64,000 bases of DNA from contig QPMI01000709.1 in the NCBI GenBank assembly GCA_004431415.1, positions 271,254-335,253 on the forward strand. The letters are read 5' to 3'. Both the position numbers and the translations under genes were made by a program. This document shows, piece after piece, positions 29,099 to 39,125 of this stretch (position 1 is the first letter of the stretch; each line of letters starts with the position of its first letter). Origin of the DNA: Cyanophora paradoxa. Taxonomy: Eukaryota; Glaucocystophyceae; Cyanophorales; Cyanophoraceae. Under the pieces are notes generated by a model, which made no database searches, was not told where the DNA came from, and worked only from the letters and a program-made list of their open reading frames with translations.

Positions 29099-30472
29099 TT
29101 AGAGATTGATTCGCCTTAAACCATCTTTGTCAACAATAATGAAACTGTGCATGAGAGCACGAACATTAACTGTGATTGTCTGGTCAGAAGGCATGTATAG
29201 AGTAAGGAAAGAAGAGGAGGAGTTCGTGAGATCAACATAGCCAGACTGGGCAATGTTGCGAATCGCTTTCTCTCCATCAACACAGAATGGTAGACCACTG
29301 AGGACATATTTGTCTGCAACCTTGTCCATATTCGAGCACTTGAAGGCATCCGCAATTAATTCGGCACCTTTGAGGAGAGGAATTGGCTCAGTAGCATAGA
29401 GACGTTGACCATTAATTTCAACAGTGAAAGTAATGTCTTTTGAGTTAGCATGCGTTTTTAGGACACTGTGGGAACCATTGAAACCATCAATACCTGCGGC
29501 ATCACGAACTGAAACAAGAAGACCATAGACAAGACCAGAGATCTGTGACAGGTTAATACGATTTGGTTGAGCATTGCCTTTTGCAGCAAAATTGACACTG
29601 TCAACAAAACCAATATCCAGAGCAGGAATAGCCATACCAGTGGTCTTCACCTTCTCAATGACAGTAGCAAACAGTTCATCAGAAACATTAATAGCATGCA
29701 TGTAAAGACGAGGAGAAGTGACTTTAATTTCGGGGGTTGTTGTTGCACCAATTCCAAAAGTGGTGATTTGTTGACCAACATGGGCAAGAGTAGCATTAGC
29801 AGTAGCACCAAGTCCATCATCCTCTGTCTTATCAGCAGCTGTTCCACCAACAACAGGAAGAGCACGACCACCATAAGAAGTCTCAACATAACCCTTTCCA
29901 GCATCCTTGAACCAGACAGTTACCACCATTTCTCCTGAGAGAGCACCAAGAGGTAGGTAGTGGTTTAGCCATGGGACTGGGATTTCAGTGAAAAATGACC
30001 CACCAAGTCGGTTGGTTCCATGGGCAGGGATACCATGAACCATTCCCATTGAACGCTTCTTCTTGGCGAGTTGATCCTCACTGTAATAGATAAGAGGGAA
30101 ATGAGCAAGGAAATCAGAAGGCACATGGAAGGTGTAAGATCCATAGGTAATTTCAAGTCGAGAGACAAGAGCACCAACTGGGCGAACGTATCCATTGCGA
30201 ACAAGGTCGGTATCACCAGCAAAAGTGACAGCTGGAAGGTCAAACGCAAGTTCGAGTTTTCCACAGAAATTGTAGCGAGGGAGCTTGAAAGAAATGCGAT
30301 TTCCAGCATTATTCTCGAAAGTGTTGCTTGGGTTCACAACAACAAGAACTGGCTTCGACTTGGATTCAAGACCAAGCATGAGAGAGTTGTCCAAGAAGAA
30401 CGCCTTGGCTTCTTCCGGGGTTGTTAGAGCTTCTTTCAGAGAAAGACGTTGGAGGGTCGAAGTAATATCCAT
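29099..30472 (-). CDS. Major capsid protein (double jelly-roll type)
   Basis: A 457-aa protein starting MDITSTLQRLSLKEA. The assignment rests on size, composition and place between the ATPase and the penton-like gene, and on features such as FKLPRYNFCGKLELAFDLP and a PVPWLNHYLPLGALSGEM segment that fit viral double-jelly-roll capsid proteins. I could not align it. The frame stays open 14 codons upstream, but those residues look like translated promoter DNA. The ATG at 30472, 8 bp after a TAAAAGAG motif, is preferred. Trimers would form the pseudo-hexameric capsomers. Confidence 0.75.
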   Translation of the reverse strand: MDITSTLQRLSLKEALTTPEEAKAFFLDNSLMLGLESKSKPVLVVVNPSNTFENNAGNRISFKLPRYNFCGKLELAFDLPAVTFAGDTDLVRNGYVRPVGALVSRLEITYGSYTFHVPSDFLAHFPLIYYSEDQLAKKKRSMGMVHGIPAHGTNRLGGSFFTEIPVPWLNHYLPLGALSGEMVVTVWFKDAGKGYVETSYGGRALPVVGGTAADKTEDDGLGATANATLAHVGQQITTFGIGATTTPEIKVTSPRLYMHAINVSDELFATVIEKVKTTGMAIPALDIGFVDSVNFAAKGNAQPNRINLSQISGLVYGLLVSVRDAAGIDGFNGSHSVLKTHANSKDITFTVEINGQRLYATEPIPLLKGAELIADAFKCSNMDKVADKYVLSGLPFCVDGEKAIRNIAQSGYVDLTNSSSSFLTLYMPSDQTITVNVRALMHSFIIVDKDGLRRINL

Positions 30473-30526
30473 GATTATCTCTTTTATTATACTGCAACAT
30501 AAAAAATTCACCAATGATCCTTGATT

Positions 30527-31537
30527 TTACGCAAAATTCGCAATAACCGGATAAGATGGATGTGTTTCCGCCATTCTCCTCTTGAAGTATTCGTACACAG
30601 GATCACCAGCAGGTTCATCACCATATCGAATTTCGAAGGTGAGGTGGACAGGTTGACCCTCGAAATCAATTGGTTCATTAACTGCATTCACAATATCAAC
30701 CGAAAATGTGGAAAGTCCCAGATTCTTGTTATAGTATTTATAAATCGGATGGGCTTCTGTCGAATTATAAACGACATGCTCACCATAATCTTTATCTGGA
30801 ACAACGATTTTGTGGAAATATCCAGTGAGGAGACCATCACCACATTGAACCAGATCACCCAACTCCTTTACTCTCACAAACAGAACACTATCCCTGGTCT
30901 TTTCAGGTTCAAATGAAGATATGATACCATGCACCATCGACCCAGTAAAGATACCATCAGTCAGAGTATTATAAACTTGTGATTGGATTGGGGTGTTACC
31001 ATATCTCCCAGGATCAAGACCAAGCAGTCGAGCAGAACTCAAAAACCTCTGAATCTGCGCCTGGGTTGGGTTTATTGCAGTTGAGAAAGCCAGGTAAAAC
31101 GGTATGGTGGAATGGAATATTACTCGTTTCAGTGTATCATCCCATTTACAGCGAATTGCTACTGGTGGCTCTCTCAATGCAAGTTTGGAGTTAATTACAT
31201 TCACCAGTTGTTGGTGGTTTTGAATGGGTGTGCTGCGACTTATCACAATGTGCTTCCATTGCTCATAATCGGCAGCAGGTCGATCAGTTGGAATACCAGT
31301 GCTTCCTGCACCAGAATAATATTCAGACCAATAAAGGTAGATTGCATTATCTATTGTCACATCTCCTACTTTGGTTTCACCACTCACCATGGGAATGCTG
31401 TTATAGAATTCTGCTGAAACCAGTCTTACTGCTCTCACAAATTCATAGGTGCTTGGGAGGCGAGCAATAAAACTCGAAGTTGGTCCATCTCCCGAAATTG
31501 TATTGAAAGAGCTCACTTCGATGTAATCCACAGGCAT
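30527..31537 (-). CDS. Minor capsid (penton-like) protein
   Basis: A 336-aa beta-rich protein beginning MPVDYIEVSSFNTISGDGPT, with AVRLVSAEFYNSIPMV near residue 40 and LTFEIRYGDEP near the end. It lies directly upstream of the major capsid gene, where penton proteins lie in Polinton-like elements. The N-terminal layout (short strand, then 'V.L..AEFYNSI') is also seen in the opposite-strand gene next door, so the two are probably distant paralogues. Penton identity is inferred from position and layout. Confidence 0.6.
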   Translation of the reverse strand: MPVDYIEVSSFNTISGDGPTSSFIARLPSTYEFVRAVRLVSAEFYNSIPMVSGETKVGDVTIDNAIYLYWSEYYSGAGSTGIPTDRPAADYEQWKHIVISRSTPIQNHQQLVNVINSKLALREPPVAIRCKWDDTLKRVIFHSTIPFYLAFSTAINPTQAQIQRFLSSARLLGLDPGRYGNTPIQSQVYNTLTDGIFTGSMVHGIISSFEPEKTRDSVLFVRVKELGDLVQCGDGLLTGYFHKIVVPDKDYGEHVVYNSTEAHPIYKYYNKNLGLSTFSVDIVNAVNEPIDFEGQPVHLTFEIRYGDEPAGDPVYEYFKRRMAETHPSYPVIANFA

Positions 31538-31565
31538 CTTCTTTTATCTATAAACATATATTAAA

Positions 31566-32496
31566 ATGATTCGGCTGGTCAATATAGATAGCAGAGACCG
31601 ATCAGATGGACAAATAGAAAACTCCTACAAAGTTGCACTCACAACCCCAGTGACCAAACCAAGAGAATGTCGAGTTTTGTATGCAGAAATCCCCAACAGC
31701 ATCTATAACTCCATTGGAACAGATCACCTTCTTGTCAGATTCTACTACCAAGGCATCTCTGAAACCAAGCAGGTCTTCCTTCTCCAAGTGGTTATATTAA
31801 TCAAGGGCATTTCGGGGTCACCAGTCCATATAATTATGGTCTGAATTTCACATTTACTGGGAGCAACAATCTCACATATGCATTCAAGGTCTACTACAAT
31901 CCTACCTCCTACAAATTAGAGTTTTACAGTAATGTTCAATTCGAGATGGTAGCATCTACACAGAGATTGGGTAAACTTCTTGGGGTGAGTTCTGTTGACT
32001 GGGTCGCTTCATTAGAGCAGAACTACGATTTCCCAGAGTCTGCAAGGTCTTTATATGCCCCCGAGAATTTCCTCTATTTTGCAGGAATCCCAATCACCCC
32101 AAACCATCCCCAATGGGGAATCACATTCACAGGATATGAATTCGAGGCATCTCGCTTAAACTACAAGTTAGAAGCATCCAAGATGACAGACATGAATGCA
32201 GAACAGTATTTATACATGCACATTAAAGAACTCTCCCCATTTGCTACAAACCACAATATTGTCCAAGATCACAACCACAGAATCAAGGGGCGATTCTCAG
32301 ATTGCAATTGAGTAAAGATATTGGACAGTATGTTTATCACAGTGGAGAGCACAGTGAATACATAAAAATAACCGATCGAAACCTTGTGATTAGAGAGTTA
32401 ACAGTTGAGTTTCGAGATTATTATGGTGATCTTGTTGATATGAATGGAATAGACAACTCATTCCAGTTGGAGTTCTTGGCTATTGGTAATGATTAA
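31566..32496 (+). CDS. Second penton-like / minor capsid paralogue, two frameshifts
   Basis: Three frames read in turn (31566 to ~31778, then to ~32287, then to 32496) form one protein of about 310 aa. The breaks lie at CC 31778-31779 and GGGG 32287-32290, and adding one base to each run joins the frames. It starts MIRLVNIDSRDRSDG with ECRVLYAEIPNSIYNSI, echoing the layout of the neighbouring penton-like protein, and ends with LTVEFRDYYGDL and FQLEFLAIGND. It is divergent from that gene with a 28-bp shared promoter region. It may form a different vertex or be a decoration protein. Decay cannot be excluded but the break pattern suggests sequence error. Confidence 0.55.
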
Positions 32497-32782
32497 ACCG
32501 ATCCTGATAGAAAAACTCCCCATCTGTCTCGAAAATATTAAGAAGGGGACTCTTAGCATCCTCTGTATACCATCGGCGAATTGTATTATCCCATTTAGCA
32601 CCATTCTTTTTCAAGAATCTACAAAGAGTTGATCTCCTTGTAATTCGCAATCCCATCTCTTGAAAGATCTCATAATGATCTTGCATTCTATTCACAATCA
32701 AGATGTAAGTCCCATGGAAATTGTGATATTGCTGGTTAATCGGCATGTTTCCTTTACAGCATGATGGGAAATCGTTTGTCAT
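32480..32782 (-). CDS. Small protein with DUF5710-like motif
   Basis: About 100 aa from the ATG at 32782, which lies just inside the right TIR boundary. A further in-frame ATG sits 27 bases upstream, within the TIR. Near the C-terminus it reads FLKKNGAKWDNTIRRWYTED, similar to the short GA.WD...RRWY module (DUF5710-like) found in some DNA-processing and viral proteins. An N-terminal segment NFHGTYILIVNRMQDHYEI precedes it. Its 3' end overlaps the end of the convergent penton-like gene by ~17 bp. Confidence 0.5.
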   Translation of the reverse strand: MTNDFPSCCKGNMPINQQYHNFHGTYILIVNRMQDHYEIFQEMGLRITRRSTLCRFLKKNGAKWDNTIRRWYTEDAKSPLLNIFETDGEFFYQDRFNHYQ

Positions 32783-32794
32783 TTTTTTGGCGAA

Positions 32795-34147
32795 ACGAGA
32801 GTATCTCATGAGATAGATGAGAGAATAACAGGTGTGTTTTCAGGGTTGGAGAAATCGGAGAAACATAGAGTATTGCGATTTCCGAGTTAGTTGACACTGA
32901 GAAATTCAGAATTTCAGATGGTCTTACTGAAAATGGTCAGATAATCGGGTGTGACACCTATTTAATTGACTGTGACGCCTGTGACAGGTGTGACACCTAT
33001 TTTCAAACTTTTTAAAATTCTCACAAATTACAGACTTCTGAAAACACCTGTCACACCTGTCACACCCGTCACACCCAATTAACAAAAGACTCTATTTCTT
33101 ACTGAGATATTCAAGAATTTATTGTTGTCTTACTGAAAACAGTCTATGTGACAGGTGTGACACCTTCAAAATCCACCCAACAATAGTCGATTTCATGAAT
33201 ACCTTTCTGTCTTACTGAAAATGGTAAGGAGACCAGGTGTGACAGGTAGTTTAATTGAGTGTGACAGGTGTGACAGGTGTGACACCTATTTTCAAACTTT
33301 CTAAATTTTTCAAAAATGACAGACTTCTGAAAACACCTGTCACACCTGTCACACCTGTCACAGACATTCTACCCTCTTACTGACTTTCTCAAAAACAAAT
33401 ATATCTATTACTGAATATCATTTGAATACTACCTGTCACACTTGAATTCAATTATTCTGTTTTATAGAACATATGCAATCTAATCGATTGTTCAATTGGA
33501 GACCATGCAACTCTGTGACACTTTTTCGATCTAAAATATAAATCCGCAATCTCATCGATTGTTTAATTGGACATAATGCAGTTCCGATATATTCCAATAG
33601 AAAATCCCGCAATCTAATCGATTGTTTAATGGGAGATAATGCAACTCTGTGACACTTTTTCGGTGCAAAAATGTACATCAGCAATCTCATCGATTGTTCA
33701 ATTGGACACAATGCAACTCTGTGACACTTTTTGCGTTTTTCGATACAGAATGGGCGGTGGTCTACTTCAATACATGAGAGATATATCGAGTTTATGCGAA
33801 TTTATGCAATTTAATCGCAATTATATCGATCTTTAAGCAGTTTAATGTTAATCTATCGCAGATTTGTATGTAAACAACAAAGTACATAATCAATCGATAT
33901 AAGATCAATTGAATCTATCGAAGTTTAATCGAAAATATGCATTTTGGTAAACGCGTTTTCATTTTTAATACAAAGTTTGCATTATTTTATACAAAGTTTG
34001 CATAAAAAGTTTAAGAAATTAATCGAAAAATATGTATTTTAGTATTAAATTAACACATATTGAAAAACGAATTTAAATCCAGAGTGAATCGAGATCGCGA
34101 AGCGATCGAGATGAACGAGGGATTTAAATTCGTTTTTCAATATGTGT
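32795..34147. repeat. Right terminal inverted repeat (TIR)
   Basis: Reverse complement of 7315-8677, ending at 34147 and followed by the GAAATG duplication. It carries the same modules in mirror order: an orphan 3' end of the AdoMet decarboxylase gene (about 32795-32890), TGTGAC/GTCACA arrays (about 32940-33365), ~70-bp repeats (about 33462-33737), and the terminal hairpin. Confidence 0.95.
34053..34147. other. Terminal hairpin of right TIR
   Basis: Bases 34053-34080 and 34120-34147 are perfect 28-bp reverse complements around a 39-nt loop (34081-34119). The structure is the mirror image of that at 7315-7409. Confidence 0.85.
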
Positions 34148-34153
34148 GAAATG
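34148..34153. repeat. Target site duplication, right copy (GAAATG)
   Basis: Exact copy of 7309-7314, directly outside the right TIR. Confidence 0.95.
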
Positions 34154-34608
34154 ATGTCCCCCGGATCGATGTCGTCGCCGCGCTTCCAGCTGCAGGCGCA
34201 GGCGTCAGCGATGGGCGCCGCTGGCGCCGGCTTCGCCCCGTTCACCGCCGCCCGTGGGCCCGCGCCCGGGCCCGCGCCCGGCAATGCCTTCTTCGCGGTG
34301 GCCACGGCCACGGGACCCTCGGAGGGTGGGGGTGCGGGGGATCTCGATCTCAACTCGAACTCGCCCCACGCTTTCTTCTACGAGCTCGAGGTCGACCCGA
34401 ACATCAATCCGGAGGCGGCGGCTGCCGCGACCGCGGCGGGCCTCGCGATCGGGATGGACATCGGGGGCGGATCTGGAGCATACGGAGGGCCGAACTCGAA
34501 CGTCAACGCCGCCTCGGCGGCGGCGGCGCTGCAGCAGGCGCAGCTGCAGCTGCAGGCGCAGGCGCAGGCCCAGGCGCAGGCGCAGGCGCAGGCGATTGCG
34601 ATAGCAGC

Positions 34609-34657
<49 letters not shown>

Positions 34658-35606
34658 TTACAGTCGATATCTATGCACATTCAGCAGCAGCAGCAAATGC
34701 AACAATTGCAAATTAATATTCAACAGCAGCAGCAAATGCAGCAGCACACATATAGGGGCCCGGGCGGCGGCGGAGGCGGCGTAAGAGAAACGGGAGCTCG
34801 AGCTCGAGGCAATATCGATGGGACGGGTCACGTCTACGGCTCGTTGCAGATGGGCGGCTCGACGGGCGCCGGCGCCGTTCATGTTGGGGAGAGCCGCGCC
34901 CCCGCGACATCCGGGGGATCCCTCGAGCTCCACAGCCCCTACGACCGCCCCCGCGATACGTACACTGATCGCGGGCACCCCCACTCGGTCCGCTACGGGC
35001 CGCCTGTGCATGCGGGGGCCGGGGCCCGCATCCGTCCTGGCCCCCGGTACCCGCCCCCGCCCCATGCATTTGGGCAGCTGCAGTCGGGGCCGGGGTCCGG
35101 GGCGGATCCGGAGGCGGGGGCGCCGGGGCCGCGGGTGTACCGGCCGCGGCGCCCCGTGGAGGTCATCCAGGCGGAGCTGACGGAGCGGGAGGACCAGGTC
35201 CGGGCCCTCCGCCGCGAGGTCCGCCCCGGCCCCCCGCTCCCCCGCGCGCCTCTTCTGATCTGTCATTGGTCTGATCGAGTGGCGTGAACGTTAACGCCGG
35301 GGCGCGCGCTCGCAGCTTGCAATCGCGCAGCGGCACAAGAAGCGGGAGGACGCGGCGGAGGCGGCCGCCCGGCTCGCCGCGGCCGCCCATGGCCAGCTCG
35401 CGATATCGGGTCCCGGGGGGCAGCTCGAGGGTGCCCCCGGGTTCCCCGGCGGTGGCCTTGCAATTGGAGGTGCGGACTCGCTTTCGGGCCTAGGCCTGCA
35501 GCTGCAGGTGCAGGTGCCGGACGAGGTCGACCACGTGGGCTTAGGCGCCTGCCTCGAGGTCCACTCTCATGCACAAGACCAACTCGAGCTCGCGATCGAC
35601 AGCTGA
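34154..35606 (+). CDS. Host gene interrupted by the element, 3' part
   Basis: Continuation of the host gene from 7314. The frame set by GAA-ATG in the target duplication runs open to 35218, where GAG is followed by donor GTCCGC. The intron 35219-35330 (phase 0, acceptor GCGCAG) joins it to a final exon 35331-35606 ending in TGA. The protein is Ala/Gln/Gly-rich with runs of AQAQ, a long polyglutamine stretch, a Pro-rich part, and a charged helical segment (QAELTEREDQVRALRRE, then RHKKREDAAEAAARL) that spans the last intron and could be a coiled coil. No domain recognised. Polyglutamine and coiled-coil content would suit a regulatory or scaffold protein, but this is a guess. Confidence 0.65.
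34610..34656 (+). repeat. CAG trinucleotide run coding polyglutamine
   Basis: About 16 consecutive CAG codons encode a pure Gln tract; shorter CAG runs follow at 34685 and 34725. Such runs vary in length between alleles. Confidence 0.9.
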
Positions 35607-36788
35607 TCGCAACATCGATATCGATCCGGCGAGGGCGGCAGCGGATCCCCGGACCGGGCGACCGGCCCCGCGGCCGGGGGCCGCTGGCCGTCGGTCGTGA
35701 TCAGCCGCGGGCACCGACGCCCCCCCGCGGATCCCGGATGTGGAGGCCGTTTGCCGACATTAATTCTCTAGGTTCATACAGCTAATGTATACGTAGTACT
35801 AGTCTTGCTCATGATCAGCTGCAAATGTCTTTTTTTTGCTCGATCGATATATATCCCTGATCATGATCATCGGATGTGCGATAGTACTTCGCTGTTTCAT
35901 TTCCCTATCGTTCTAGAAATTTTAAGCTGCATATCATAGTATGGCCATGCATATGGCCCAGTGGCTTCTCTTAATACTCTGAGAGTTTCCGAGTTCGAAT
36001 TCGTATGATCGATAGTAATATTAGTCTGCGTGTTATCGTTTCTTCATGATCAAACCATGTGACTCAGTGAGTGCACATATCTTGATTTGCAGATTTGGAG
36101 CTGTTATACTGTGATGAATTTCAAGTCAGCCTGCCTAGTGGCAGATTAAATTAGCATTCGATATTTCGCATTATTCATTGTCGGATCTGCGCATGCGAGT
36201 CTTGTTGATTCAGCCGAATACCTCAGCAATACTATGCATATCATAGTATGATACATACAGTAATTATAATACGCTTGCAATACCGTGACAGTGACAGTTG
36301 CATTTGGCTCCGTGACAGTTGCATTTGACAGTGACAGCTTCCAGGCTAGCAGTAAATTCAAACGGACCCCATTTCGAATTCTCCATCATATGCAGAAAAT
36401 TTAGATGCTAGCGCAGCGCCCTCACAGTAGTACGGTACGGCAGCCTGCGGGGCGCCGCAGTGCAGCTGGCCGGGCCCAATTGCAGGCTCTAATGGCAGTC
36501 TCTAGCCTCAAATTTCAAGTTTATTAAATAGCCACTGTGTTAGTGAGCCACAGTCTAGGCCTGGTTGCCGCCATAGTATTGAGCATGCAGTGTCGAATTC
36601 GTTGATTCATGATTTCGTGTTTCGTCTCACTGATCATGAGTCAGACTCAGAGATATCCCTCAGGGCGTTGCACTCTCGGGGAGCTCGAGCTCGAGGTGCC
36701 ACTGATCATGATAATGATATGCACCTCGCAATCGGGCGCGGCTGGGGATTTTCAAAGCCGACAGCGTACGCTTGCATACAGTAGAGGC
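35607..36788. other. Intergenic region, palindrome-rich, no gene seen
   Basis: Lower GC than the coding host DNA, with many TGATCATGATC, ATGCATATGGCC and similar words. Around 36287-36340 a short direct repeat TGACAGTTGCATTTG occurs with flanking GTGACAGTGACAG. No supportable exon. Confidence 0.5.
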
Positions 36789-38597
36789 TCATAGGAACAG
36801 GAGGGCCACGTCTTCCGGGGCCAGGGTAGCCCACGGCGGGGACGCGTACAGGTAGTAGTGCAGGGGTACGCCCTCCTCCCGCGCCCCGCACGCCTCCAGG
36901 GCGCCCCGGGCGGCACCAACGGGTACCCCCTCGTAGATGTCCGCCCCGGCCTGCGCGATCGCACGCGGCTCTCACTGATTCGGCGAGGAAAAGGGGGAAG
37001 GGTAGGGGGGGGGGGGGGGAGGGGGGGTGGCGCACGCGGCGGGCGAGGACGAGGGCGGCCGCCACGAGGGCAGCGGGGGTACGCGAGCCGGGGAGGAGGT
37101 GCCACTGGGAGGCCACCCTCGCGCCCCGCCCCGGAGGGAGTACACGTAGAACGAGACCTGCGGGGGGGGGGGGGGGGGGGGGGGGGGAAGCACGGATGAG
37201 GCTTCGGGAAAGCAAGTAAAAAAAAAGGAGAATTAGGGGAGTGGATGGGGGTACCAGATCGGAAATGTCGCCGGGCCCGGGCCCGTCGGCGACGTACGAG
37301 AAGAGGAGGCCGGGGCGGGGTACGAGGGCGTGCCGGGCCTCCTCGGGTCGATGCAGGGCGGGGGCGACGCGCACCGCCCCCAGCGCGCGGGCGGCGAGGC
37401 GGGCCGCCCCGGGTACGTCGTCCTCCGTCATCTCCCGCAGGCCCCAGGCCGCCGAGTCGTCCGCGGCGGGGGCGCCGGGGGCGGAAGCCGCCTGCAATCC
37501 TCGCACCCGGAGCAGCCTGAAGAAGCAAGGGAGTGAGCGGGCAAGGGAGAACTCCGGAAGGGGAAGGGAGGGAAGAGGGGCGGACCGTACGGAGAAGGCG
37601 GGGCCGGGGAGGAGGGCGGCGGTGGCGGCCATGGCGACCGCCGAGGACGCCACTGGGGCGCGGCGGACCACAATTAGAACGGGGCGAGGCGAGGCTTGCA
37701 AGAAAACGGGGTGGGACGGGGCGGGGCGGTGCGGGCGCGGAGGCACGGAGCTTGGCGGCGCAGGCCGTGGCGATGGCGGGGCGGGACGAGGGGGTTGGGG
37801 GGGGAGGGGTGGGATGGGGTGGGGTGGAGGCGGATCGGCGTGGCGGGACGGGACGGGGCGGGACGGGGCAGCTCGCTGGGGCTAGATATCGACGGGCTGG
37901 AGCACTGGCGGGGCGGGGCGGGCGGGGCGGGGCGGGGCGGGCGGGGGCGTACCCCCCGGGAGGAGACGAGGCGGCGGCGGAGCTCGCGGAAGAGGACGGG
38001 CGCGAGGCGCTTGCCGCGCAGCGCCGAGTGGACGGCCAGCAGCGTCCCCTCCACCGCCCCGCCTCCTCGCCCCGCACAAGCACCCGCTGCATCGGATCGA
38101 ACCGGGAGCTCAGCGGCGGGGCGGGGCGGGCGGGGCGGGCGCCAGGCCGGGCGGGGCGGACGGTGGGCATGGCGGCGGCGTAGGCGACGAGGCCGCGCTG
38201 CGCGTGCCGCACGCCCACGCTCACCGCCGGCGCCCCGGGCCGCTCCAGGACCCACCTGCGCGCGATCGCACTTCAAGCAGACCGCGCCAGCGCACGCGGC
38301 TTCGTGCAAGCGCACCGAACGAAGTCCGAAGTCACATCGAACCCGACGTAGTGCTCCTGCGACCGGGCGCGTTCAGCGGGGCGCTCGGCGGGCGCGGCGC
38401 TGTGGGCCGGCCGGGCGGACCGAGAGGAAGGAGCAGAGCTCGGCGAGGGCGGCGGCATCGGCCCAGTCGACGTCCTCCCACGCGAAGCGCGGCGGGAGGG
38501 GCGTCGGCGCGTCGCCCTCGCGCTGCGCGAAGCCCTCCGCCGAGGCGGACGACCAGAAGCCCGCCGCCCCCGCCACCGCGCCGGCGATCGGGCGCAC
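36789..38597 (-). CDS. NMT: Glycylpeptide N-tetradecanoyltransferase (N-myristoyltransferase)
   Basis: The enzyme transfers myristate from myristoyl-CoA to N-terminal glycines of proteins. Exons are recognised in order by family segments: FWSSASAEGF and PPRFAWEDVDWADAAALAEL (N-terminal part); EHYVGFD; SVGVRHAQRGLVAYAAAMP; LAVHSALRGKRLAPVLFREL (acyl-CoA binding core); GLREMTEDDVPGAARL with ALVPRPGLLFSYV (C-terminal half); SFYVYSL; ALVLARR; and a last exon ending VPLHYYLYASPPWA and stopping at 36789. Introns are GC-rich with long G runs. The 5' end is uncertain; 38597 is the first in-frame ATG I can place. Exon borders were not resolved and single-base losses disrupt some frames. Confidence 0.8.
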
Positions 38598-39125
38598 CGA
38601 CGGTGCTGTGGCTGCAGAAGCTAAGAGAACACTCGCACGTGCACGGAGCGTGCCACGGTGCGCCGAGCGTGCACCGGCAGTAGCTGAGCTGGCTCGAGCT
38701 CGCCGCGGGTTCGACTCCGGTCCGGGTTCGGCCCAAGCTTAGGTTCCGCCGCGCCCGCGTGTGCGCGGCCGCGGCCGGCCGCGGCAGCTGCAGCTTGCAG
38801 CCGCTGAGCTGCAGGCGACGCGATCGCGAGTCGCGACAGGCGCATGCGCAGCTGCAGGCATGGAAATTCATGGGCCCCCGAATACGAATTTGAAGCCTTT
38901 GAAGGACGTCGCGCGCGCGTCGACGTCGACCATGGCCAAGGCCGAGGGAGAATGGTGCGGCTGGCGCTAGCGCTGCGAGCCTACGACGTCCGACGGTCGA
39001 CGCGAGATATGCACTACAATATATACACTCAGAGCTGTGACTGCAATATTTAGCGGGACTGGGAGAGGGGCCGGGGGATTGGGGGGACGTGATGGGGGCG
39101 TACAGCGACGAGGGCGCGCGCCGGC
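38598..39125. other. Intergenic region, no gene recognised
   Basis: GC-rich to 38940, then mixed. No exon could be supported. It probably holds the 5' flank of the myristoyltransferase gene and the 3' flank of the anoctamin gene. Confidence 0.4.

Larger units (their letters stand above)
7315..34147. mobile_element. Endogenous Polinton-like virus / virophage-type element, 26.8 kb
   Basis: The boundaries are set by terminal inverted repeats that start exactly at 7315 and 34147 and by the 6-bp duplication outside them. The element is clearly AT-richer than the host and its genes appear intron-free. It carries the hallmark set of small dsDNA viruses with double-jelly-roll capsids: major capsid protein, penton-like protein and A32-type packaging ATPase. 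It also carries DNA polymerase B, primase-SF3 helicase and a DD35E integrase. Accessory genes include AdoMet decarboxylase, a patatin-discoidin protein and a large fibre locus. I did not recognise a Ulp1-type maturation protease. The gene content is closest to mavirus-like virophages and Polintons; exact placement needs capsid and polymerase phylogenies. The near-identity of the TIRs suggests recent insertion or gene conversion. Confidence 0.93.

Noticed and set aside
36752-38224. 490-aa minus-strand frame as one protein
   Set aside because: It runs through G/C-rich introns; only segments matching N-myristoyltransferase are coding, partly in other frames.
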